A stretch of DNA of 64,000 nt. Source: an uncultured Erythrobacter sp. (GTDB lineage Bacteria; Pseudomonadota; Alphaproteobacteria; Sphingomonadales; Sphingomonadaceae). Numbering within the stretch: the first letter of the stretch is position 1; each line of letters starts with the position of its first letter. Shown here in pieces: positions 36,433-45,334 of the stretch. Where the stretch lies: the NCBI GenBank assembly GCA_947488085.1, contig CANKYI010000001.1, forward strand, positions 1,054,001 through 1,118,000, given 5' to 3'. The translations under genes were made by a program, and so were the position numbers. The notes under the pieces were generated by a model that had not been told where the DNA came from, ran no database searches, and worked only from the letters and a program-made list of their open reading frames with translations.

Positions 36433-37425
36433 ATGCCACAGATCAACCGCCGCACCCTGCTCGCAGGCGCCGCCGCGACCACTGCTCTCACCGCAACATC
36501 GAATGCCGCTGCGCAGCCCGTCGCCACAACTCAGCCCGATATTCGTGGCAAAAGCATTCTGATCACCGGTTGCTCAACCGGATTTGGCCGCCTCGCTGCA
36601 GAGCACTACGCCCGCGAAGGCGCTCGCGTGTTTGCCACCATGCGCAGCTTGCCTCGCACAGAGGCCGACGAATTGCGGACCCTCGCCTCCGATGAACAGC
36701 TCGACCTGCATGTGATCGAAATTGACGTTCTCTCAGATGAGCAAGTCGCCACTGGCGTGGCCAAAGCTATCGAACTGAACGGCGGCCCGATTGACGTTTT
36801 GATCAATAATGCCGGTATCTCATTCGGCGGGCCGATCGAGATTCAGGACATGGAAGCGACGCAGCTGACCTTTGACACAAATGTCTTTGGCGCGCAGCGG
36901 ATGATCCGAGCCGTTCTACCCAGCATGCGTGAGGCAAAGAGCGGTTTGATCCTCAATATCACTTCGCAGCTTGGCCGAGTAATCGCGCCCAGTTATGGGA
37001 TGTATTCGCCTAGCAAATTTGCGCTCGAAGCCTTGAGCGAAGGCCTCGCCTATGAGCTGGTCCCGCACAATATCGAGGTGACAATCATTGAGCCGGGCGG
37101 TTATCCGACCATGATCTGGTCCAACTCGAACACCAACAGCGTCGCGTTGCTCGAACGCTCCGATGACACGCACACTGCGGGCTATCCCGCATTGGTCGCT
37201 CCACTGGGTAAGCGCACCGGCGGTGGCTCCACCGATCCGATGGATGTGCCACGCGCCATGGCTAACGTGATCGCGCAAGCGCCAGGATCGCGCCCATTGC
37301 GGGTGACCGTCCATCCCGGAAGGAAGCCTCAAATGCCGATCAATGCGCTGACCGCCGAGGTCCAAGTTGGTTGGCTGGGTGAGAGCGCATATGGTCCGTG
37401 GATCAAGGATGTGCACAACATCTGA
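36433..37425 (+). CDS. Tat-exported short-chain dehydrogenase/reductase
   Basis: A 330-residue SDR with a twin-arginine signal (NRRTLLAGAAATTAL) and so probably folded with its cofactor before export to the periplasm. The Rossmann motif is GCSTGFG near residues 49-55, NNAG near residue 125, and the catalytic Tyr-Lys pair is YSPSK near residue 191. It belongs to classical SDRs acting on unknown alcohol or carbonyl substrates. AGGAG lies upstream of the ATG. Export is unusual for an SDR of this type. Confidence 0.85.
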   Translation: MPQINRRTLLAGAAATTALTATSNAAAQPVATTQPDIRGKSILITGCSTGFGRLAAEHYAREGARVFATMRSLPRTEADELRTLASDEQLDLHVIEIDVLSDEQVATGVAKAIELNGGPIDVLINNAGISFGGPIEIQDMEATQLTFDTNVFGAQRMIRAVLPSMREAKSGLILNITSQLGRVIAPSYGMYSPSKFALEALSEGLAYELVPHNIEVTIIEPGGYPTMIWSNSNTNSVALLERSDDTHTAGYPALVAPLGKRTGGGSTDPMDVPRAMANVIAQAPGSRPLRVTVHPGRKPQMPINALTAEVQVGWLGESAYGPWIKDVHNI

Positions 37426-37552
37426 TCGGGTTACACCCCTCAATTCGCGTGGCCCATAGTGGGACAAGCGGATCGTTCGAACAGACGCGTTTGCAAGAGG
37501 ATGGTAAGCGATTGCTTAACCAATACTTCTTCGAACAGGGATCTTCGAAACG

Positions 37553-37783
37553 ATGCGCTCTTTCAACATCTTTCACGCTTTGATTGTGATCACCGCACTG
37601 GGCATCGCGGCACAGCCTGTGCACGCGCTCAAACCTCCTCCCAAAGATCCACCGGTCAGCAGTTCTTCCGGCGGATCATCGGGCGGCGGCACACCCGTGC
37701 CAGAACCATCAAGCCTGGTCCTTTTCGGCGCAGGCGCAGCGGCATTCATGATGGCAAAGCGTCGCCGCAAAAACGACGCGTAA
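37553..37783 (+). CDS. Small PEP-CTERM sorting-domain protein
   Basis: A 76-residue protein: signal peptide (about 1-25), a low-complexity Pro/Ser/Gly middle part, and a C-terminal VPEPSS motif with a hydrophobic stretch (LVLFGAGAAAFMMA) and basic tail (KRRRK). This is the PEP-CTERM signal recognised by exosortase EpsH-type enzymes encoded elsewhere. Such proteins are usually exported and linked to exopolysaccharide or biofilm. The mature part would be only about 25 residues. A strong terminator follows. Confidence 0.85.
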   Translation: MRSFNIFHALIVITALGIAAQPVHALKPPPKDPPVSSSSGGSSGGGTPVPEPSSLVLFGAGAAAFMMAKRRRKNDA

Positions 37784-37809
37784 AGCAAACACGGCAGTTC
37801 TGCCTGATA

Positions 37810-37850
37810 GAGGCGCGCCTTCCTAGCGGTTCGAAGGCGCGCCTCTTTTT
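37810..37850 (+). terminator. Rho-independent terminator of the PEP-CTERM gene
   Basis: A perfect 13-bp stem (37810-37822 with 37833-37845) with a 10-base loop followed by five T, 27 bases after the stop codon. Confidence 0.92.
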
Positions 37851-37947
37851 GCATGTCCAACACATCAATCACAACGCGCCCTCTGGTAAAGTGTCAGCAC
37901 CCTCGTTAAAGCGCGCCCTTTCTCAAGCGTAACAAAGCGAGCTTCCC

Positions 37948-39048
37948 ATGGGTTTCCGTTGCGGGATCGTGGGCCTGCCCAATGTCGGCAAGTCCACCCT
38001 TTTCAATGCACTCACCGAAACGCAGGCCGCACAGGCCGCGAATTATCCGTTCTGCACGATTGAACCGAATGTCGGCCAAGTCGCGGTTCCAGATGAACGG
38101 CTCGATAAGATCGCTGCCATTGCGAACAGCGCGAAAATTGTCGCGACGCAGCTCAGCTTTGTCGACATTGCCGGCCTTGTAAAAGGCGCAAGCGCAGGCG
38201 AGGGTCTGGGCAATCAGTTCCTTGGCAACATCCGCGAAGTGGACGCGATTGTGCATGTGCTGCGGTGTTTTGAAGATGACGATATTCAGCACGTCTCCAA
38301 CCACGTCGACCCTATCGCCGATGCCGAAGTCGTAGAGACCGAACTGATGCTCTCCGACCTTGAAAGCCTCGAAAAACGCGTTCCCAATGCGCAAAAGCGC
38401 GGCAATGCTGGCGATAAGGAAGCCAAAGCTCTGGCAAGCGTTCTTGGCCAAGCGCTCGACCTGCTGAAAGACGGCAAGCCCGCGCGTCTGACCGAGCCAA
38501 AGGATGACGAGGAAGAACGCCTTTTTGCGCAGGCGCAATTGCTGACCGCAAAACCCGTTCTGTATGTTTGCAACGTCGCGGAGGAAGAGGCGTCCGCTGG
38601 CAATGCCCTATCCGAGGCCGTCTTTGCGAAAGCCGCATCTGAGGGCGCACAGGCTGTCGTTGTCTCTGCTGCGATTGAGGCTGAGTTGGTCGAAATGCCG
38701 ATGGAAGACCGCGCCGAGTATCTCGCCGAGCTGGGCCTGAAAGAAAGCGGCCTCGCCCGCGTCATCCGCGCAGGTTACACGCTGCTGGGCCTCAACACAT
38801 TCTTCACCGCCGGTCCCAAGGAATCACGTGCATGGACCTTCCCTGCCGGTGCAAAAGCTCCGCAGGCTGCTGGTGAAATCCACACCGATTTCGAAAAAGG
38901 CTTCATCCGCGCAGAGACGATTGCCTATGACGACTACATCGCGCTGAACGGCGAAGCGGGCGCGAAAGAAGCAGGCAAAATGCGCCAAGAAGGCAAGGAC
39001 TACGACGTGCAAGACGGCGATGTGATGCTGTTCAAGTTTAACGTTTAG
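37948..39048 (+). CDS. ychF: Redox-regulated ATPase YchF (Obg-family P-loop protein)
   Basis: A 366-residue P-loop NTPase of the OLA1/YchF group that associates with ribosomes. P-loop GLPNVGKSTLFNAL near residues 8-21, the FVDIAGLVKGAS switch II region, and a C-terminal TGS domain (TFPAGAKAPQAAGEIHTDFEKGFIRAE) are all visible. YchF often sits next to pth; here an SDR and a PEP-CTERM gene lie between. Confidence 0.97.
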   Translation: MGFRCGIVGLPNVGKSTLFNALTETQAAQAANYPFCTIEPNVGQVAVPDERLDKIAAIANSAKIVATQLSFVDIAGLVKGASAGEGLGNQFLGNIREVDAIVHVLRCFEDDDIQHVSNHVDPIADAEVVETELMLSDLESLEKRVPNAQKRGNAGDKEAKALASVLGQALDLLKDGKPARLTEPKDDEEERLFAQAQLLTAKPVLYVCNVAEEEASAGNALSEAVFAKAASEGAQAVVVSAAIEAELVEMPMEDRAEYLAELGLKESGLARVIRAGYTLLGLNTFFTAGPKESRAWTFPAGAKAPQAAGEIHTDFEKGFIRAETIAYDDYIALNGEAGAKEAGKMRQEGKDYDVQDGDVMLFKFNV

Positions 39049-39134
39049 GCGACGCAGCCAAGCCCCTTCATCGTTGAAACTTGAATTTCAATAGACGTAC
39101 GTATATTCACCCCGTTACTTGGGGGAGAAATACT

Positions 39135-39566
39135 GTGCGCAAGATTTTATTGATCCTTTGCCTATTCACGTCGGCATGTGTTTCATTCGCACCAAACTTT
39201 TCAGAAGATATATTTTCCAGCCTAAAAAAAGGTAACGAAGAGCTTGAGAAAATTGAGACTGCGGTGGCCGTTCCTTATACGCCAAGCCCTTCATATAAAG
39301 ACTTAGAACAGAATTATATTTCTGCAATTGCCTCATTTGAGCGCGCCAAACGTATCGCTGATCAGAGGCCACCCTATTACGATAGAATGCCCGCCGCTGA
39401 GTCATCGCAGCTTGTTGCTAGTGCCATCGAAAACTGTTTGACGGCCGTTCGACTGCAAATGGAACAGCATCAAGCCGGCAGCCTTTCAAGAGAATTGGGT
39501 GAGGTTTCCCCAGTACTGGGCACATGCTCAATCCCGCAAACGATGGAAACTTTGTTGAAGGACTAG
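39135..39566 (+). CDS. Predicted small lipoprotein, unknown function
   Basis: A 143-residue protein in a lower-GC stretch. GTG at 39135 after GGGGGAGAAA gives a signal peptide with lipobox LFTSAC, so a lipoprotein. The mature part is helical (LKKGNEELEKIETAV, AIASFERAKRIADQ), with a late Cys (GTCSIP). No family recognised. Five bases separate it from the next gene. Confidence 0.6.
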   Translation: MRKILLILCLFTSACVSFAPNFSEDIFSSLKKGNEELEKIETAVAVPYTPSPSYKDLEQNYISAIASFERAKRIADQRPPYYDRMPAAESSQLVASAIENCLTAVRLQMEQHQAGSLSRELGEVSPVLGTCSIPQTMETLLKD

Positions 39567-39570
39567 AACT

Positions 39571-39933
39571 ATGCCTGTCGATCTTGATACATTCAAACCC
39601 GAAAGTGCGGAAGACTTCGCTTCTGCTATCGTTCAAGTGGTTGTTGGCGAAGTAAAAGATTTGTGGAACGAGGCGAAGGATACTCTCCTATCCCACATCA
39701 CAGCGTTGGCAACTGCCGTCGCAAAGACGCAAGAGCGCCTGATATCAGGCGTTTTCTCGGAGGCTGACGCGGATTACGCGATCCATCAGCAGGAGCTCTA
39801 CTTCAACAACATTTTGTTGCTTTCCGAGTTTCTGCCCTATGTGCTTGCGCAGCGGATACTGAATGGTGTCTTCACGTTGATCAATGCCGCAATCAAAAAC
39901 GTGACGGGGATCGACCTTGGTTTTGGTAAGTAA
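39571..39933 (+). CDS. Small acidic protein of unknown function
   Basis: A 120-residue protein, acidic at the N-terminus, helical, with amphipathic hydrophobic stretches toward the C-terminus (LLLSEFLPYVLAQRILNGVFTLINAA). It might associate with membranes. No family recognised. It is probably cotranscribed with the preceding lipoprotein gene. Both are lower in GC than the flanking housekeeping genes. Confidence 0.6.
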   Translation: MPVDLDTFKPESAEDFASAIVQVVVGEVKDLWNEAKDTLLSHITALATAVAKTQERLISGVFSEADADYAIHQQELYFNNILLLSEFLPYVLAQRILNGVFTLINAAIKNVTGIDLGFGK

Positions 39934-40034
39934 CCAAATGCGCTGCTAGACGCAGCGACGGAGCCAAGTTGCGATACTAGTAGTTCGCCCTTTAGCCGGA
40001 TACGCAATATAGTCATCGGTTGGCTGCTGCATTC

Positions 40035-40133
40035 TCAATGCCGCGCGAACCGATTCTCGACATCGTACAGATCAAGCTTCCCCTACCTGGGCCGCTCATG
40101 ATTGCGTTTTCCTGACTGCGGCGTGGCCTCCTG
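40035..40133 (-). pseudogene. Decayed second copy of the mutL 3' end
   Basis: On the minus strand, about 33 codons translate to a sequence aligning without gaps to the MutL C-terminus: ATPQSGKRNHERPR, stop, GKLDLYDVENRFARH, stop, against ATPRSGQCNHGRPTW and onward. I count 18 identical residues of 30 and 57 identical bases of 78, with an internal stop in place of Trp. The 13-mer TTCTCGACATCGT is identical at 40054-40066 and 40681-40693. cspA lies between the remnant and intact mutL. Confidence 0.85.
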
Positions 40134-40177
40134 CACGCTTGGTTGAACACGCGCGCAGGAGGAGCACAAGCAGATGG

Positions 40178-40390
40178 TTAGTCAGCAGCTGAAAGGTTGA
40201 CAGCGCTTTCTTTACCGTTGCGACCAACTTCGACTTCGAAGTTCAGGCGCTGTTCTTTGTCGAGCGTCTGCATGCCAGCAGCTTGCACCGCACTAATATG
40301 GACGAAGCTGTCGTTTGAGCCATCATCAGGCTGAATGAAACCATAGCCTTTGTCGGCGTTGAAGAATTTCACTTTTCCAGTCTTACTCAT
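40178..40390 (-). CDS. Cold-shock protein (CspA family)
   Basis: A 70-residue cold-shock domain protein, a single-stranded nucleic-acid chaperone. RNP1-type K-G-Y-G-F-I and RNP2-type FVHISAV are present. MSKTGKVKFF at 40390 is the family start. A long untranslated leader precedes it, as for cold-induced csp genes. Confidence 0.95.
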   Translation of the reverse strand: MSKTGKVKFFNADKGYGFIQPDDGSNDSFVHISAVQAAGMQTLDKEQRLNFEVEVGRNGKESAVNLSAAD

Positions 40391-40592
40391 AGTAGTTCCT
40401 TTCAAGAACTCATAGGTTTGCCGCGCTGCGATATGCGGAGCGGTTGTGCGTTAAATCGTCAAATGAAAGGAAGTCGTAGTCTGGTTTGCGTCTGCGCCGT
40501 TGAAGGCAAGCAGCGGTAGTCAAAGTGCGAAGCCCGTTGCAAATTCCAACGTAAGCAGCACCCTTATATCAGGATTTTGTCAAAGCTTCCAA
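40391..40592 (-). promoter_or_regulatory. cspA promoter and long 5' leader
   Basis: On the minus strand, TTGGAA (40592-40587), an 18-base spacer and TATAAG (40568-40563) form a plausible promoter. Transcription from about 40556 would give a leader of about 165 bases, comparable to cold-shock mRNAs whose leader folding changes with temperature. Confidence 0.5.
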
Positions 40593-40661
40593 GCTCTAAG
40601 TTCGAACCCAAACGTTAGGGTCTAACGAGCGCCCGCGTTTTGGCTTACAACCAGCGCCTCA

Positions 40662-42506
40662 TCAGTGCCGCCCAAAGAGCTTCTCGACATCGTCCATATC
40701 GAGTTTCACCCAAGTCGGTCTGCCGTGATTGCATTGCCCTGATCGCGGCGTTGCTTCCATTTCTCGCAGCAGCGCATTCATTTCTGCTACGCTCAGTACG
40801 CGCCCTGCCCGCACCGATCCGTGGCACGCCATTGTCGCCAGCACATATTCAAGGCGCTCGGCCAGAAGCAGTGATCCGCTATCGTCCTGCTTGCCATGTT
40901 TGGCGATATCATCTGCGAGGTCTTGCAGCAGTTTGGTCGTATCGGCCTTTGCGATTGCTGAGGGCACAGCGCGCACCAGCATCGCAGCAGGGCCAAAGCG
41001 TTCAACAGAAAGACCAAATCGCGCCAGCCCTTCCGCAGCATCCTCCAAGCGGTCGCAATCCGCTTCGTCCATTTCGACCACATCAGGGACCAGCAAAGCC
41101 TGACTTCGGGTGACTGCATCATGAGCACCGGCGCGTTTCAACCGTTCAAGCACAAGCCGTTCATGCGCCGCGTGTTGATCGACCAGCACCAGACCATCGG
41201 CGCTTTCGGCGACGATATAGGTGTTGGCGACCTGCCCTCGCGCAATGCCAAGCGGGTACTCTGCGGCATCTTCAGGCAAAGGCGCGGCTTCTTCGGCGCG
41301 GCCCGTCGGCAACGCCGCATCGTGCGCGTCGCCCGATTGCGCGTTCCACTCGCGACGCGGTTCTGCAACTCGTCCGCCAGACGGCGCACTCCAATCGCGT
41401 CCTTGAAACATGGATCGAAGCGCGGGCGCTTGCTCGGGCGGCTCTTGCTGCCACTTCTCCATCGCCGCGCGGTCTGGGCCTTGTGCGGAGCGTCTATCAC
41501 CTGTGTCCAAGGCTCGTCGCAGACCCGACACGATAAAGCCGCGAACATGCGCCGCATCGCGGAACCGCACTTCGGTCTTGGCCGGGTGAACATTCACATC
41601 GACATCTTGCGGAGGCACCTCAAGGAAAAGCGCGAGCACAGCATGACGATCACGCGCTAACATATCGGAATAGGCTCCGCGTACGGCACCAGTCAGCAGC
41701 TTGTCCTTAACCGGACGACCATTCACGAAGAGGTATTGGTGATCCGCAACCCCGCGATTGTATGTCGGTAGGCCCGCAATCCCGGTCAGACGCATTGTGC
41801 CATACGGTGTCTCCCGCTCAAGCTCGATGGCAACCGCATTGTCTTTTAGCTCGCGCGCAATGATCTGTGCGACACGGGTCGAGAGTTCCTCATCCGCCTG
41901 TGTTGATAGCGCCTTGCGAGACTTTCCTTCCGAACCGTTCTCCAACGTGAACGCAATGTCTGGCCGCGCCATCGCCAATCGGCGCACAATATCAAGGCAA
42001 GCGATATACTCACTGCGCGGTGTGCGCAGGAATTTTCGGCGCGCCGGGACCTTAGCGAATATTTGCTCCACCCGAACCCGTGTGCCCACTGGCAAAGCCG
42101 CCGGACCGTCCTCGACCAAATCGCCGTGATCGACGACGCGGCGCCATCCGTCATCGCTACCCGCAACCCGACTTTCCAAAGTGAGCCGCGCTACGCTCGC
42201 AATAGAAGGCAGCGCTTCCCCGCGAAAGCCCAGGGTGGTGACCATCTCAATCGCCTCATCTGGCAATTTCGATGTCGCATGACGTTCAAGAGCCAACGCC
42301 ATATCATCGCTGGTCATGCCACAGCCATCATCGGTCACTTCCAAACGGGTCAGACCGCCATCGATCAGCGACACACCGATTCGCCGCGCGCCAGCATCAA
42401 CGGCGTTCTCAACCAGCTCTTTGAGCGCCGCAGCGGGCCTTTCAACGACTTCACCAGCGGCGATTCGGTTCACAAGAGCGTTGGGAAGGCGTCTAATTTG
42501 GGGCAT
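40662..42506 (-). CDS. mutL: DNA mismatch repair protein MutL
   Basis: A 614-residue MutL. The N-terminal GHKL ATPase is shown by AAGEVVERPAAALKELVENAVDA and LTRLEVTDDGCGM. The C-terminal part has the endonuclease motif DQHAAHERLVLE near residue 440 plus ACHGSVRAGR and CNHGRPTW, so it is a nicking MutL, as expected where MutH is absent. MPQIRRLPNALVNRIAAGEV at 42506 is the family start. A decayed copy of its last 30 codons lies beyond cspA. Confidence 0.97.
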   Translation of the reverse strand: MPQIRRLPNALVNRIAAGEVVERPAAALKELVENAVDAGARRIGVSLIDGGLTRLEVTDDGCGMTSDDMALALERHATSKLPDEAIEMVTTLGFRGEALPSIASVARLTLESRVAGSDDGWRRVVDHGDLVEDGPAALPVGTRVRVEQIFAKVPARRKFLRTPRSEYIACLDIVRRLAMARPDIAFTLENGSEGKSRKALSTQADEELSTRVAQIIARELKDNAVAIELERETPYGTMRLTGIAGLPTYNRGVADHQYLFVNGRPVKDKLLTGAVRGAYSDMLARDRHAVLALFLEVPPQDVDVNVHPAKTEVRFRDAAHVRGFIVSGLRRALDTGDRRSAQGPDRAAMEKWQQEPPEQAPALRSMFQGRDWSAPSGGRVAEPRREWNAQSGDAHDAALPTGRAEEAAPLPEDAAEYPLGIARGQVANTYIVAESADGLVLVDQHAAHERLVLERLKRAGAHDAVTRSQALLVPDVVEMDEADCDRLEDAAEGLARFGLSVERFGPAAMLVRAVPSAIAKADTTKLLQDLADDIAKHGKQDDSGSLLLAERLEYVLATMACHGSVRAGRVLSVAEMNALLREMEATPRSGQCNHGRPTWVKLDMDDVEKLFGRH

Positions 42507-42718
42507 TTGTCGCAGGCTAGCCGTCACACGCCGCAATTTCGAGGGCTACCGGGGAAAATACCGACCTGCGTCAACAAAAATTTTAGCCTTTTTGGCAAGC
42601 TTTCGCTAGGCGACATGGGTCTCGTCAATTTTGGGATCGATTGCGGGCATCCTGTGCACAAAACAACAGTTCAACTCAGGAAACGCGTAAAATCCGGTCT
42701 GCTTACGGAAAAAGATAA

Positions 42719-43765
<1,047 letters not shown>

Positions 43766-43832
43766 CAGAGTTAGACTATTATCCACGCGAAGGGCGCGCG
43801 GGAGATACAATATAAGGGATTAGGGCAAGGTC

Positions 43833-44777
43833 ATGGCGCAGCCATCATCGCGTCGATCGGGCTTTTCGAAGAAGCAGCAATATTCGGTCTTTACCGGATA
43901 TCTGCTGGCGTCGCTGGGTGCCATATTGGGTCTGGCATTGTTGGCTCTTTCGCTGTGGCAACCGGCCGCATTGCAGCCGTTGCGCGGCGGAGCGAACGAT
44001 GTTTCCGCTACCATTGGCGAAGCTCCTGCCACAGCGCGCGCTGGCGGCAACAACACTTGGGATACAATCAAAGCCTACTGGCAAGCAGGCAGCCAAAACG
44101 CTGACCTTCGGCGCGAAGTAGAGGTCGCACGCATCCGATTGGCCGAAGCGCAAGCTGTGGAAGCAGAAAACCGCCGCTTAAAAGCACTCCTTGGCCTTGC
44201 CGAAGAGAATGTCGAACCCGTCGTCTATTCGCGCCTTGTCGGGTCCAGCTCAACGTCGGCACGCCGGTTTGCCTATCTTGGCGTGGGATCTGCTGCAGGC
44301 GTAGAGATTGGAATGCCAGTTCATTCGGAGCGCGGTGTGATTGGCCGGGTGCTTGAGACATCGCGCGCATCTTCGCGCGTGCTTCTGCTTACAGACAGTG
44401 AAAGCGTCTTGCCGGTGCGACGCGCATCAGATCAAACCGTCGCCTTTGCCGAAGGGCGCGGTGATGGGTTGCTGCGCATTCGTCTTATCAATCTGGGGCT
44501 AAATCCGCTTGAGATTGGCGATGTCTTCGTGACCAGCGGTGCTGGCGGATATTACCGTCCAGGCGTCGCAGTTGCAGTCCTTAGCGAGATCACGTCCGAT
44601 GGCGGTATTGCACAACTGATCGCAGAGCCATCTGCCACGAACTACGTTGTAGTCGAACCCGTCCATGAAACACTTGCCGTCGAAGCCAGCGAAGTGCGCG
44701 ATGGCGAGGCATTGTCGGAAGCGGGCCTAGGTGAAGAGCCGGTAAACCGACCCGAAAATGCGAGCACAGGCGATTGA
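43833..44777 (+). CDS. mreC: Rod-shape-determining protein MreC
   Basis: A 314-residue bitopic inner-membrane protein: one TM helix (about 30-50), a periplasmic coiled coil (residues about 88-125, NADLRREVEVARIRLAEAQ) and the MreC beta-domains (GSAAGVEIGMPV, GVIGRVLETS, LLLTDSESVLPV). It activates PBP2 and links MreB to peptidoglycan synthesis. The C-terminal 50 residues are an acidic tail. Its stop overlaps mreD. Confidence 0.96.
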   Translation: MAQPSSRRSGFSKKQQYSVFTGYLLASLGAILGLALLALSLWQPAALQPLRGGANDVSATIGEAPATARAGGNNTWDTIKAYWQAGSQNADLRREVEVARIRLAEAQAVEAENRRLKALLGLAEENVEPVVYSRLVGSSSTSARRFAYLGVGSAAGVEIGMPVHSERGVIGRVLETSRASSRVLLLTDSESVLPVRRASDQTVAFAEGRGDGLLRIRLINLGLNPLEIGDVFVTSGAGGYYRPGVAVAVLSEITSDGGIAQLIAEPSATNYVVVEPVHETLAVEASEVRDGEALSEAGLGEEPVNRPENASTGD

Positions 44778-45334
44778 TCGACCGGCTCGCCCCACCCTCT
44801 CAACGCCGCGCCTATGGAAGTGGCGGGATCAACCGCGTCACATCTCCGTGGCGGGCGAACATTGTGCCATATGCATCGATCCTGATAGGATCGCTTATCC
44901 CGTTCTGGGTTATGACCGATGTGATGCCTCTCGCCCCGCCGATTGGCTTTATTATCTTTCTCAGCTGGCGGTTGATGCGGCCTGGACTTTTCCCGCTTTG
45001 GATTGGGGTGCCATTAGGCGCATTTGACGATCTGTTCAGCGGACAGCCATTTGGCAGCGCAATTCTGCTATGGTCTGTCACCATGATTGGTATTGAGCTT
45101 GTGGAAACGCGCTTTCCCTGGCGCGGATTTTGGCAAGACTGGTTCACCGCCGGTCTAGTCATTCTCATCTATATCTTTGCTTCCATGCTTACTTCTGGCG
45201 CTACGATCACTCCGCACATGCTGATTGCCACCATTCCGCAGCTTCTGCTGGCATTGTTGGTTTATCCGCTATTTGCGCGGATCGTGGCATGGTTGGATCG
45301 GTTCCGCCTGTCGCGCTCGCGGAGGATCGGGTGA
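44774..45334 (+). CDS. mreD: Rod-shape-determining membrane protein MreD
   Basis: A 186-residue polytopic protein (about five TM segments) with the MreD-type stretch PLWIGVPLGAFDDLFSGQPFGSA. The TTG start at 44774 overlaps the mreC stop (TTGA), implying coupled translation. MreD is a required but poorly understood elongasome component. Its stop overlaps the next gene start. Confidence 0.93.
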   Translation: MIDRLAPPSQRRAYGSGGINRVTSPWRANIVPYASILIGSLIPFWVMTDVMPLAPPIGFIIFLSWRLMRPGLFPLWIGVPLGAFDDLFSGQPFGSAILLWSVTMIGIELVETRFPWRGFWQDWFTAGLVILIYIFASMLTSGATITPHMLIATIPQLLLALLVYPLFARIVAWLDRFRLSRSRRIG

